Origin: Actinomycetota bacterium
Lineage (GTDB): Bacteria; Actinomycetota; Thermoleophilia; Gaiellales; Gaiellaceae
NCBI GenBank assembly: GCA_009702325.1
Contig: WLID01000003.1
Location: 1 to 39,657, forward strand
DNA: 39,657 bases
Direction of reading: 5' to 3'
Shown: in pieces, positions 24,537 to 32,031 of the stretch
How positions within the stretch are numbered: position 1 is the first letter of the stretch
Layout of the letters: the number at the start of each line of letters is the position of its first letter
The notes under the pieces: generated by a model
What the model was told of the DNA's origin: nothing
Database searches by the model: none
The model's input: only the letters and a program-made list of their open reading frames with translations
Translations under genes and position numbers: made by a program

Positions 24537-25574
24537 ATGCGTGTCGTCGTCACGGATCCCCCTGCATTTACCCCTTGGTATGACCATGAGCTGGCGTGCG
24601 CGCTTGCGCGGGCCGGGGCTGACGTGACGGTGTCCACTTCACGTTTTCGTTTTGGTGCGCTTCCCGCGCCGGAGGGCTACCGCCGCACGGAGCGCTTCTA
24701 TCCGTTGTCGTCGCGGCTGTTTCGGCGCTCGCCGTTGCGTATCCCGTTGAAGGTGGCAGAGCACGCGTTTGTCGCGGCGTCACTCGCAGCGACGCACCCT
24801 GACGTGCTGCACGTGCAGTGGCTTGCGCTGCCCCAGGTCGACATGCACCTGCGCTATCGCGCGCCAACGGTCTTCACGGCGCACGATCTGCTTCCGCGCC
24901 GTACGGCCGGGAAGCGCAAGCTGTGGCAGACGGCCTTGCAGCGTTTTGACCGTGTCGTCGTCCACACCGAGCGTGGCCGTGAGGTGATGGGTGAGCTTGG
25001 TGTGGAGGCTCGTGTGATTCCGCACCCGGTGTATCCGAGCTCGGCGATTCGGGCTGACGACGGCGCGACAGTGTTGGCATTGGGGGTGATCCGGCCGTAC
25101 AAGGGCATTGCCGATTCGGTTGAGGTTGTGCGGAGGCTGCCGGGCGCGCGTCTTCTCGTTGCGGGCGATCCGGCGATGCCGATTGATGAGCTTCGTGCCG
25201 CGCCGCGTACGGAGTGGCGGCTCGGCTACCTCTCCGCGGCTGAGCTTGATCGTGCGCTTTCCGATACGACGGTTGCGCTGTTCCCGTATCGCCCTGAGAT
25301 TGATCAGTCGGGCGCGCTGCTGCAGGCTCTTGGAGCTGGTGTCCCGGCGGTTGTCTATGACGTGGCGGGGTTGGCCGACCCGATTCGTGCGTTTGGGGCG
25401 GGACGGGTTGTTCCGGCTGGTGATGTTGATGCGTTGACTGCGGCTGTTGGGGAGCTTCTGGGTGATCCGGTGGCGCTCGCTGGGGCGCGGGCTGGTGCTG
25501 AGCGTGCTCGTGCGGCGTTGACGTGGGATGCGGCCGCCGCGGCTCACCTCGCGCTGTATGAGGAGCTGTTGTAG
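24537..25574 (+). CDS. GT4-family glycosyltransferase
   Basis: A 345-aa GT-B glycosyltransferase, group 1. The N-terminal Rossmann half starts MRVVVTDPPAFTPWYDHELA with the acceptor-side signature; HTERGREVMGELGV lies in the linker. The donor-binding half contains VIRPYKGIADSVEVV (about 185-200), RLLVAGDP and PYRPEIDQSGALLQALGAGVPAVVYDVAGL. The second Glu of the classical E-x7-E is Gln here, as in several GT4 subgroups. The likely product is a cell-surface glycan or glycolipid; the sugar is not deducible. It overlaps the following small gene by one base, and the divergent endonuclease starts 19 bp upstream. Confidence 0.9.
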   Translation: MRVVVTDPPAFTPWYDHELACALARAGADVTVSTSRFRFGALPAPEGYRRTERFYPLSSRLFRRSPLRIPLKVAEHAFVAASLAATHPDVLHVQWLALPQVDMHLRYRAPTVFTAHDLLPRRTAGKRKLWQTALQRFDRVVVHTERGREVMGELGVEARVIPHPVYPSSAIRADDGATVLALGVIRPYKGIADSVEVVRRLPGARLLVAGDPAMPIDELRAAPRTEWRLGYLSAAELDRALSDTTVALFPYRPEIDQSGALLQALGAGVPAVVYDVAGLADPIRAFGAGRVVPAGDVDALTAAVGELLGDPVALAGARAGAERARAALTWDAAAAAHLALYEELL

Positions 25575-25888
25575 TGATGTTTCGCCGTTCTCGGTTTGGC
25601 GATGTGATCTCGCGTCAGCTCGACCTGTTTGAGCGTGATCACCCGTTTGTGATCCGTGAGGCGCAGGAGCGGCTTGATCTCTACAACCGCGCTGATCGCG
25701 ACGAGGCCGAGGAGCTGTATGGCGATTATGTCGACGCGGTTGAGACGGGCGTCGAGATCCTTGCCGACCTGCGTGACACGTTCGCGCGGACGCTTGAGGA
25801 GGGGCCCGACGAGGAGTATGAGCGGGCGTTCAACAAGGCGGTCGCCAAACGCCTCCCCCGCTTCGCGCTCGACATCGAGAACACCTAG
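25574..25888 (+). CDS. Hypothetical acidic 104-aa protein coupled to glycosyltransferase
   Basis: I do not recognise this family. GTG 25574 (overlapping the GT stop by 1 bp) or ATG 25577 starts it. The protein is almost entirely alpha-helical by composition, acidic (FERDHPFVIREAQERLDLYN, EAEELYGDYVDAVETGVEIL), and ends in basic AVAKRLPRFAL. There is no cysteine, signal or membrane segment. The repeated Asp/Glu-Tyr spacing suggests a helical bundle. The tight coupling implies a partner or regulator of the glycosyltransferase, but no function is proposed. The gene is followed by a lower-GC non-coding patch. Confidence 0.8.
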   Translation: MMFRRSRFGDVISRQLDLFERDHPFVIREAQERLDLYNRADRDEAEELYGDYVDAVETGVEILADLRDTFARTLEEGPDEEYERAFNKAVAKRLPRFALDIENT

Positions 25889-25927
25889 CCCAACTCGACG
25901 CGACCCGCTTCGCCGCGTCCTTTCTGC

Positions 25928-26113
25928 GGTGTCAGACACCTTTTTCTGTCAAGTGTCTTCTGGAACATCTTTGTAACGTTTTCAGTGAAGCCTGTTCGTG
26001 ATGACTCGCGGCTCGAAGCCTTATGAACAAACGGTTCTGTTCTTTGGGCGGATTGTGCGAATGTTGCAAAGTTGCGCCAACGTTGCCCTTGACAAGATTT
26101 GGTGTCTGACACC
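25928..26113. mobile_element. REPIN/MITE-like element with 26-bp imperfect inverted ends
   Basis: The left end 25928-25953 begins GGTGTCAGACACC, then TTTTTC and TGTCAAG. The right end 26088-26113, read on the other strand, is GGTGTCAGACACC, AAATCT, TGTCAAG. The outer 13 bp and the inner 7 bp match exactly; the 6 bp between mostly differ. Each end is itself a palindrome (GGTGTC, 1 nt, GACACC), which is the REP-doublet (REPIN) arrangement. No transposase is present, so it would be non-autonomous. The left palindrome plus T5 can also form a small terminator-like hairpin for the upstream plus-strand genes. Confidence 0.6.
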
Positions 26114-26135
26114 GGGGTTTAGACACCGGGGTTTA
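26108..26135. repeat. Tandem duplication of a 14-bp unit
   Basis: GACACCGGGGTTTA occurs twice, back to back, at 26108-26121 and 26122-26135. The first copy shares GACACC with the right end of the inverted-repeat element. It may be a replication-slippage or insertion scar. It lies 76 bp from the dnaE2 stop. Confidence 0.75.
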
Positions 26136-26211
26136 GGCAGCCCGCGCACGGGTGCCGCTGTCGGCGCAGCGTGGTGACCGGCCGGAGCGCTGCCGGCGGC
26201 ACGTGCGGATC

Positions 26212-29200
26212 TCAGTGGAAGTGATGGGCGGGCGGAAGCGCCGAATGCACTTCCGCCTCGCTCGACACACGCCGCGCAAGCGGACCAAGCGTCTCCACCG
26301 CATCAACAAGCACGTTCTCGTTCCGCCCCACCCGTTCAAAACGTCCACGAGCAAGCAGCAACGGCTCCCCACGAACAACCGCTCGATGACGGTCGTACAC
26401 ATCAGGCGGGATGATCAGGTTCATCTGCCCAAACTCATCCTCAAGAAGCATGAAGACGATCCCGTTCGCAGTCGCCGGACGCTGACGCGCAACCGCCATG
26501 CCCGCAACCGCAACCCGACTCCCATGCTGCACCTCTCGCAACTCAAGACTCGAACGAACATCGCGAAGATGCGGCCGCAACAGCTGAAGGGGATGAAGCC
26601 CCACCGACAGCGAGGTATGCCGGTAATCCGCAAGCATCCGCTCCCAGTCAGTCTGAACCGGAAGCTCAGGAAGCTCAGCCGTCGGTTCAAGCGGCAACAC
26701 AAGCTGACGTGAACCACCTTTCACCGCTACCGGCCGCGGAGTGATTCCCAGCCGCCAAAGCAGATCACGACGCGCACCCCAAGCGTCACAGGCACCTGCC
26801 GCAACAAGCGCCGACAACGCAGCCGACGACGCCGACGCACGTCGCGTGAGATCACTCACATCGCCGTACGGCTGCCCCAACGCGAGTGCGCGAGCCTCAT
26901 CGGTTCCCACCGACCGGATGTAGCCAAGGCCAATCCGTACCGCACCGCTTTCGACGGTGCATTCCGCAGCACTCACGTTGATGTGCGGCGGCAAGACGCT
27001 GACACCACGCCTCTGCGCATCACGAACGAGCGAAGCCGGCGGATAAAAGCCCATCGGCTGCGCATTCAGCAACGCACAAAGGAACTCGGCTGGGTAGTAC
27101 CGCCGTAGCCACGCCGACTGGTAGGCGAGCAGCGCAAACGCCGCAGCATGGGACTTTGGAAAGCCGAAGCCGGCAAAGCCAACGAGCTTGTCGTAGATCA
27201 CATGCGCCGTCTTCTCGTCGATGCTGTTGCCAATACAGCCAGCCACGAATCGAGGACGGAACGCCTCGATCGCCGCTTCGCTCCGCTTGCGACTCATAGC
27301 CCGGCGCAGCCCCTCCGCCTCCCCAACGCTGAACCGTGCAGACGCCATCGCAACGCTCAACACCTGATCCTGAAACACAACAACACCAAGGGTGTCCTGC
27401 AACGCCTCACGCAACGACTCATGCTCAACCGGATACGTGAACGCCGGGTTGTCGCGCAGCTTCTGCCGCCGTTCGATGTAGGGATTCACCGCCTTGCCTT
27501 GGATCGGGCCCGGGCGGACAAGCGCAACCTGCACAGTGAGATCGTCGAGGTTTTCAGGACGTGTTCGGAGCAAACTCTGCATCTGGGCGCGGCTCTCGAT
27601 CTGAAAGACCCCCACGGTGTCGGCAGCCTGGATCTCGGCATACACCCCGGCATCATCGAGTGGAATACGTGAGAGATCGATTGGCTCACCATGCAACTTC
27701 GCAATCTGGACGACCGCGTCCTCAACAGCGGACAGCATCCCGAGGCCAAGGAGGTCGATCTTCAGAAAGCCGGCGTCCGCGCAGGAGTCCTTGTCCCACT
27801 GGCAGATCTGGCGGCCAGCCATCGCCGCTGGTTGAACCGGCACAAGATCGATCAGCGGGCGGGTTGAGATCACCATGCCGCCCGGATGCTGCGAGATATG
27901 ACGCGGAAGACCTGATATCTCCCGGGTCAGCTCACGGAACGCATCCCAGCGGGGGCCGTGGTGGTCGCCTGGAACGCGGTCAAGCTCCTCCCCCACCCGT
28001 GCCGCATCCCAGCCGTCAGTCACACGTGCGAGCCGTTCAAGCTCTGCGTACGGAAGCCCCAACGCCTTCCCCACATCACGGATCGCTCCCCGGCTGCGGT
28101 AGGTCGAGAAGGTTGCGACAAGGGCGGCGTGATCGCGCCCCCAACGATTCGTTGCGGCAACGATCAGCCTTTCGCGGATGTCACGCGGAAAGTCGAGATC
28201 GATATCGGGTACCGAGGCGAGCTCGTCGTTCAGGAACCGCCCAAGCGAAAGGTTCGCCTCAACCGGATCGACATGCGACAGGCCAGTGAGGTAACAGACG
28301 ATCGACCCGACGCTCGAGCCACGCCCCCGTCCAGGAGGCAGAACAAGCCTGGGGCTGCCGGGGCCACGCACCTCGTTGGCGCATGCGCGGGCAAGCTCAA
28401 GCACCTCCCAGTGGAGCAGGAAGAAGCCTGCAAGGCCGAGGCGGTGGATGAGCGCCAACTCCTCATCGAGCCGCTGCCGTGCCTGACGGCGAAGTGCCGT
28501 CTCGGTCGGATACCGCCCAGCAAAAGCGTGCTCACAGATTGTGCGCAGCTGCACATCTGCAGGCTCGGGACCGTCAGAGAAGTCGGGATAGCGGTACCCG
28601 AGCTCCTGGGTGAGATCGAATGTGCACCGGTCGGCGATCTCCCGGCTGCGAAGCGCAGCATCCCGCGGGAGCCGCTCCACCATCGCTTCAGGGCTTGCCA
28701 AGACACATTCATGGTTGCCCCGCCGCTCACGCTCACTGCCGTCGAGTGACGCACGATGGCGAATCGCGACCAGCGTGTCTTGCAGCCGTCCGCGCCGCTC
28801 GTGATGAGCGTGGACATCTCCCGTTGCGACTGTTGCGACACCGAGCTGTGCCGCGAGGTCGACAAGCGCGTGGTTACGTCTCGCATCGCCACGCTCGAAC
28901 GGCCGTTGCAGCTCGACGTAAAACGCGCCAGGAAACGCCTTTGCGAGTGTGGCAGCACCGTTGGGATCGACCACAGCAAGGCCGTTGCGGGCACAGCCCG
29001 AGAGACACACAAGCCCTTCCGCGTACGCGGCCACCTGGTCGAGGGTGACCTTTGGCGGGAGCGCGTCGCGGTGTTCCTTGCCCACACGTCGTGTTTCGGC
29101 ATGCGCAAGCGTGAGGAGGCGACAGAGGTTTGCGTACCCGCGTGACGACTCGCAGAGAAGCGTGATGTGAGCGTCACCAGCAAGGGAAACCTCGGCTCCC

Positions 29201-29400
29201 GTGATCGCGCGTAGGCCAAGCGCCTTCGCTGCGTGAGCGAACTCAAGCGAGCCATAGACACCGTCGTGGTCGGTGAGCGCGAATGCGTCATAGCCGAGGT
29301 CAACCGCACGCGCTGCCAGCTCCTCCGGCAACGACGCCCCATCGAGAAACGAGTACGCCGAGTGCGCGTGGAGTTCGACATACAGTGGCGAAGCGGTCAT
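26212..29400 (-). CDS. dnaE2: Error-prone DNA polymerase III alpha subunit, DnaE2/ImuC type
   Basis: A 1062-aa C-family polymerase of the translesion type. The PHP domain is at the N-terminus (ELHAHSAYSFLDG, LTDHDGVYG). The polymerase active site holds three aspartates in PDIDLDFPRDIRERL (Asp399, 401, 403), and GRGRGSSVGS lies just before. A helix-hairpin region and a C-terminal OB fold follow. It is shorter than replicative DnaE (about 1150 aa) and lacks its C-terminal tau-binding region, which fits DnaE2. I start it at ATG 29400 (MTASPLYVELHAHSAYS). The open frame runs further upstream, but that part is antisense to the TfoX gene. It works with ImuB, encoded upstream. Confidence 0.94.
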   Translation of the reverse strand: MTASPLYVELHAHSAYSFLDGASLPEELAARAVDLGYDAFALTDHDGVYGSLEFAHAAKALGLRAITGAEVSLAGDAHITLLCESSRGYANLCRLLTLAHAETRRVGKEHRDALPPKVTLDQVAAYAEGLVCLSGCARNGLAVVDPNGAATLAKAFPGAFYVELQRPFERGDARRNHALVDLAAQLGVATVATGDVHAHHERRGRLQDTLVAIRHRASLDGSERERRGNHECVLASPEAMVERLPRDAALRSREIADRCTFDLTQELGYRYPDFSDGPEPADVQLRTICEHAFAGRYPTETALRRQARQRLDEELALIHRLGLAGFFLLHWEVLELARACANEVRGPGSPRLVLPPGRGRGSSVGSIVCYLTGLSHVDPVEANLSLGRFLNDELASVPDIDLDFPRDIRERLIVAATNRWGRDHAALVATFSTYRSRGAIRDVGKALGLPYAELERLARVTDGWDAARVGEELDRVPGDHHGPRWDAFRELTREISGLPRHISQHPGGMVISTRPLIDLVPVQPAAMAGRQICQWDKDSCADAGFLKIDLLGLGMLSAVEDAVVQIAKLHGEPIDLSRIPLDDAGVYAEIQAADTVGVFQIESRAQMQSLLRTRPENLDDLTVQVALVRPGPIQGKAVNPYIERRQKLRDNPAFTYPVEHESLREALQDTLGVVVFQDQVLSVAMASARFSVGEAEGLRRAMSRKRSEAAIEAFRPRFVAGCIGNSIDEKTAHVIYDKLVGFAGFGFPKSHAAAFALLAYQSAWLRRYYPAEFLCALLNAQPMGFYPPASLVRDAQRRGVSVLPPHINVSAAECTVESGAVRIGLGYIRSVGTDEARALALGQPYGDVSDLTRRASASSAALSALVAAGACDAWGARRDLLWRLGITPRPVAVKGGSRQLVLPLEPTAELPELPVQTDWERMLADYRHTSLSVGLHPLQLLRPHLRDVRSSLELREVQHGSRVAVAGMAVARQRPATANGIVFMLLEDEFGQMNLIIPPDVYDRHRAVVRGEPLLLARGRFERVGRNENVLVDAVETLGPLARRVSSEAEVHSALPPAHHFH

Positions 29401-29412
29401 GCCGGGTGCCGA

Positions 29413-29444
29413 TCGTCGTAGGCTTTCGTCATGACCTACGACGA
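29413..29444. promoter_or_regulatory. 10-bp inverted repeat over the tfoX-like start codon
   Basis: TCGTCGTAGG (29413-29422) and CCTACGACGA (29435-29444) are exact inverse complements separated by 12 bp that contain the ATG (29431). The site lies between the divergent starts of dnaE2 (29400) and the TfoX-domain gene (29431). It could be an operator for both genes, or an RNA hairpin hiding the tfoX start. The right arm overlaps codons for Tyr-Asp-Asp, so chance codon bias is possible. Confidence 0.4.
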
Positions 29445-29721
29445 CCTCATCGATGAGCTTGTGCACCGGTACGCCCATGTCGGGACGAAGAAGATGTTCG
29501 GCATGGAGTGCTTCACCGCGAACGGGAAGGCCGTTGGTGGTCGGGCGGCTGACGGGCTGCTCGTGAAACTGACTGACCCAGTGATGCATGCCGCGGCAAT
29601 GGCCCTTTTGGGATCGCATGCGTTCGACCCGATGGGTGGACGCCCAATGAAGCAGTGGGTTGTTGTGCCGCCTGCGCACGCCGCCCAGTGGGCGCGGCTT
29701 GCTGAGGCCGCAGTCTCGTAA
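29431..29721 (+). CDS. TfoX N-terminal domain protein
   Basis: A 96-aa protein matching only the N-terminal domain of TfoX/Sxy competence regulators: YDDLIDELVHRYAHVGTKKMFG (first helix and strand), ECFTANGKAVGGRAADGLLVK, and GRPMKQWVVVPP. Stand-alone TfoX_N proteins are widespread and their biochemical role is unclear. It starts 30 bp from the divergent dnaE2 start and lies convergent to the DUF6504 gene. It therefore sits antisense inside the imuB-to-dnaE2 interval. The 10-bp inverted repeat covers its ATG. Confidence 0.85.
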   Translation: MTYDDLIDELVHRYAHVGTKKMFGMECFTANGKAVGGRAADGLLVKLTDPVMHAAAMALLGSHAFDPMGGRPMKQWVVVPPAHAAQWARLAEAAVS

Positions 29722-29754
29722 CGCCCAGTCTGGGTAGCGCGCGAAAGCTGCCGT

Positions 29755-30012
29755 TCACGCACGCTGCGTGAACCACGTGCCGTTTTCGTCGTCGCGATAC
29801 ACGACGGCGTTCTCTCCCGTTTCGAGCACAACATCGAAGTAGCGGCGGATGATCGGCTCTTCTGTCCACCAGCGATCGACAATCCGCCACTCTTCGCGCA
29901 CTGCCGCAACCGCGCTGCGGTTGATGCGAAACGGAATGCCGTTGGCGTGAGCCTCGACGAGTGCGGGACGTGGAGCGTTCAGTCGACGGGGAGGCCGTGA
30001 GAAGCCGTTCAC
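29755..30012 (-). CDS. DUF6504 family protein of the imu cassette
   Basis: An 85-aa protein whose core VREEWRIVDRWWTEEPIIRRYFDVVLETG and C-terminal NAVVYRDDENGTWF match the DUF6504 family, which in actinobacteria sits next to imuB or carries its lost C-terminal part. I start it at GTG 30012 because GGGAGG lies 6 nt upstream and the gene then does not overlap imuB; an ATG at 30105 gives a 31-residue extension overlapping imuB. The function is unknown, but linkage suggests it assists ImuB. Two Trp pairs and several Arg residues could contact DNA or protein. Confidence 0.82.
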   Translation of the reverse strand: MNGFSRPPRRLNAPRPALVEAHANGIPFRINRSAVAAVREEWRIVDRWWTEEPIIRRYFDVVLETGENAVVYRDDENGTWFTQRA

Positions 30013-30053
30013 TGGCGGCCTCCCGAGTGCTCCTACGCCTGAACTCCCCGGGC

Positions 30054-31238
30054 CTACTCCTCGCGCGGAATGAGCAGCGCTCTGGCCTCGGGAATGCGTG
30101 ACCATGGCGCCACCTCCACAACCGTTGAGATTCCACCGGATCCGACAGCTGCGCGCACTTGGCGCAAGCCTTCACGGAGCCGACCTTTCAAAGCATCGCC
30201 CTCAAGCTGAACGAGTTCGAGCTGTTCGCCTGTGTGTTCAGCAAGCGACACGATCTCAAGTCGAAGCTTCAGCACAGGCGCGCTGATCTCGCCGAGTTTC
30301 GGGCCCAGCGCAGCCCGTAGGCGCGCAGGGTCGGCAGTTGCTTCACGAAGCGTCACCGTACGCCGCCACGACCCGCCGCCAGCAAGCCGAACCCAGATCG
30401 CAAGTTTCCGCGGCGGACGGCCCTCGCGCTCGGGTCGCGCCAGCAGGCGATCAACCAAAGCCGAGAGACCCCGCCGCAAGGTGAGCTCGTTGCCGACCGC
30501 CTCCGGGAACTCGAGGGTTTCGGCGAGCGGCTCGACGGCTTTACGAGGCGTCACCCTCCCGTCATGCTCACCCCTTGCCAGGCTCCAGGCGCGCTGTCCG
30601 TCCGGCCCCAACCGTTCGGCGACAGCGCCCCCAGGTAGCCCTGCAAGTTGTCCAATCGTGCGTACACCAAGCTCTTCCAACTCTTCGTACCGTGTCCGTT
30701 CGAGCGGCAGTAGGGTGAGAGGCAGGGGCGCGAGAAACGACCGTGTGCGTTCATCGGAGACGATGAGCGCTTGCCCTGCTCGAGCAACGCCGGCGGCAGC
30801 AAGCGCCGCGAACCGTCGCTCCGCTGCCCCTGCACGTGCCGGCCAGAGCGGGCCGATGACAGCGAGCGCCCGTTTGAGCGCCGGCTCCAGGCCGCCGTAG
30901 AGCCGCTCAACCCCGTTTGTTTCAAACAACACCGTGCCCGGCTCGACCGACTCAACGGCAATGCCGGCGTCTTCAAGCCGCCGCAGCACTCCCTCCCATG
31001 CCTGTTCGACTGCCGCCGGGTCGCGCTCGACGAGCACCAGTTCTGGAACGAGCGCCAGCGCCTCGCCAAGACGCATGCCGGGACGCACTCCTTTCGCCGC
31101 TGCCGCAGGCGTTACCGAGCCAAGAAGTGGTTCGCTTCCAGGCTCTGGGCCCAGTGCCGCCGGGCCCAGCTCGACACCCGGGCGGCGGCGCAGAGCAGCT
31201 CCGAGGTCGAATGCGGGGATGACGATTGCAGCGATCAC
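30054..31238 (-). CDS. imuB: ImuB-like catalytically inactive Y-family polymerase subunit
   Basis: A 394-aa ImuB, the scaffold that brings DnaE2 to the clamp during SOS mutagenesis. The start GTG 31238 reads MIAAIVIPAFDLGAALRR, where active Y-family enzymes have DMDxFF. The second catalytic block (SxDExF in active enzymes) is replaced around VEPGTVLFETNGVERLYGG, so no metal-binding acids remain. The helix-hairpin region LGVRTIGQLAGLPGGAVAERLG and the little-finger-like region with WVRLAGGGSWRRTVTLREAT follow. EQLELVQL near residue 345 resembles a weak beta-clamp motif. No ImuA or RecA-like partner is adjacent. It is preceded by a LexA-type promoter. Confidence 0.88.
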   Translation of the reverse strand: MIAAIVIPAFDLGAALRRRPGVELGPAALGPEPGSEPLLGSVTPAAAAKGVRPGMRLGEALALVPELVLVERDPAAVEQAWEGVLRRLEDAGIAVESVEPGTVLFETNGVERLYGGLEPALKRALAVIGPLWPARAGAAERRFAALAAAGVARAGQALIVSDERTRSFLAPLPLTLLPLERTRYEELEELGVRTIGQLAGLPGGAVAERLGPDGQRAWSLARGEHDGRVTPRKAVEPLAETLEFPEAVGNELTLRRGLSALVDRLLARPEREGRPPRKLAIWVRLAGGGSWRRTVTLREATADPARLRAALGPKLGEISAPVLKLRLEIVSLAEHTGEQLELVQLEGDALKGRLREGLRQVRAAVGSGGISTVVEVAPWSRIPEARALLIPREE

Positions 31239-31239
31239 G

Positions 31240-31276
31240 GAACGTATGTTCTATACCGAACGTACGTTCGTGTCAA
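31240..31276 (-). promoter_or_regulatory. SOS promoter of imuB with two LexA boxes
   Basis: Two perfect GAAC-N4-GTTC boxes lie at 31240-31251 (GAACGTATGTTC) and 31258-31269 (GAACGTACGTTC), 18 bp centre to centre. This is the LexA-site form of actinobacteria and Bacillus. On the minus strand TTGACA (31276-31271) and TATAGA (31255-31250) are spaced 15 bp; one box fills the spacer and the other covers the -10 and start region. The GTG of imuB lies one base beyond the second box, so transcription would begin almost at the start codon and the mRNA is probably leaderless. Confidence 0.85.
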
Positions 31277-31318
31277 GGTTCGCAGACGTTAGCCTGCACG
31301 AGCGCAGAGAACGTCGTG

Positions 31319-32011
31319 CTAGGCCGTGATCTCGGCTGCTTGACCGACCATGCGCGTGAAGCGCGGCACGGTTGTCAGTAGGTCGATCTGTGCGCAGTAG
31401 ACGATGTCGTCCTCAAGTCCTGGCGGCCCATAGGTGCGCGCATTGAGCCCTGCGAGCGGATCGGGATAGGCCTGCGCGACGAGTGCGGCTGCGATCGCAG
31501 CGTCACTTCGAACACCGCCAAGTGCCTCAACGATCTTGCCGGCGCAGTAGGCGTCGTCAAACGCGAACGCACCCTTGTAGCCCGCACAGATCACTGCGAC
31601 GTCTCCCCCGCCCGCTGCCGCCTTCGCGGTTTCAACGAGCGCACTGAGATTGAGCAGCGACCCGATCAGCACCGTTTTGCAGTGATCGACAGCCGTGAGG
31701 ATCGTTGCTGTTCCGTTCGTGGTCGACAGAATCAGCGACTTCGCCCGCGGGCCTTGCGCGAACTCTCGTGGTGAGGCACCAACATCGAACCCTTCGACGA
31801 CGACACCGTTGCGCTCACCGCCGACAACCGCCTCACCGTGCAGCTCTGCACGCAGCGCATTCGCTTCGTCGATCTCGCGGCAGCAAAGCACCCGCTCGTA
31901 CCCCGACGAAAGTGCCTGAGCGATCGACGAGGTCGCACGGACAACATCGACCACGATGCCGACCGCGGCTGTTGCCGACTCTCCTGGCGTGAACGCGACA
32001 TGAACCCGCAC
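31319..32011 (-). CDS. 2-phosphosulfolactate phosphatase (ComB) family protein
   Basis: A 230-aa ComB-fold protein. Family motifs are AVGIVVDVVRATSSIAQAL (about 16-34), VVGGERNGVVVEGFDVGASP (GER and GF..G.SP, metal/phosphate region), LSTTNGTATI (TTNGT) and AFDDAYCAGKIVEAL. ComB proper removes phosphate from phosphosulfolactate in archaeal coenzyme M synthesis. In bacteria the family is widespread, and the substrate here is unknown. The start is GTG 32011, divergent from the rhomboid gene with 20 bp between. No other coenzyme-M-like gene is adjacent. Confidence 0.88.
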   Translation of the reverse strand: MRVHVAFTPGESATAAVGIVVDVVRATSSIAQALSSGYERVLCCREIDEANALRAELHGEAVVGGERNGVVVEGFDVGASPREFAQGPRAKSLILSTTNGTATILTAVDHCKTVLIGSLLNLSALVETAKAAAGGGDVAVICAGYKGAFAFDDAYCAGKIVEALGGVRSDAAIAAALVAQAYPDPLAGLNARTYGPPGLEDDIVYCAQIDLLTTVPRFTRMVGQAAEITA

Positions 32012-32031
32012 GGCCGATACGCTAGTCGCCG

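Larger units (their letters stand above)
25889..26211. other. Low-GC non-coding patch between convergent genes
   Basis: This 323-bp interval separates the 3' ends of the 104-aa gene (+) and dnaE2 (-). It is visibly richer in A/T than the rest of the window and has no ORF with family similarity. It contains the inverted-repeat element and the 14-bp duplication described separately. The remainder shows only short fragments such as GTTGC repeated near 26063-26085. Confidence 0.8.

Noticed and set aside
28230..29381. 383-aa minus-strand frame inside dnaE2
   Set aside because: It is a shifted frame within the polymerase gene, with biased Arg/Ser composition and no motif.
29400..29760. LexA box for dnaE2
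   Set aside because: I scanned the upstream region by eye for GAAC-N4-GTTC and saw none, so dnaE2 is not called SOS-controlled on its own.
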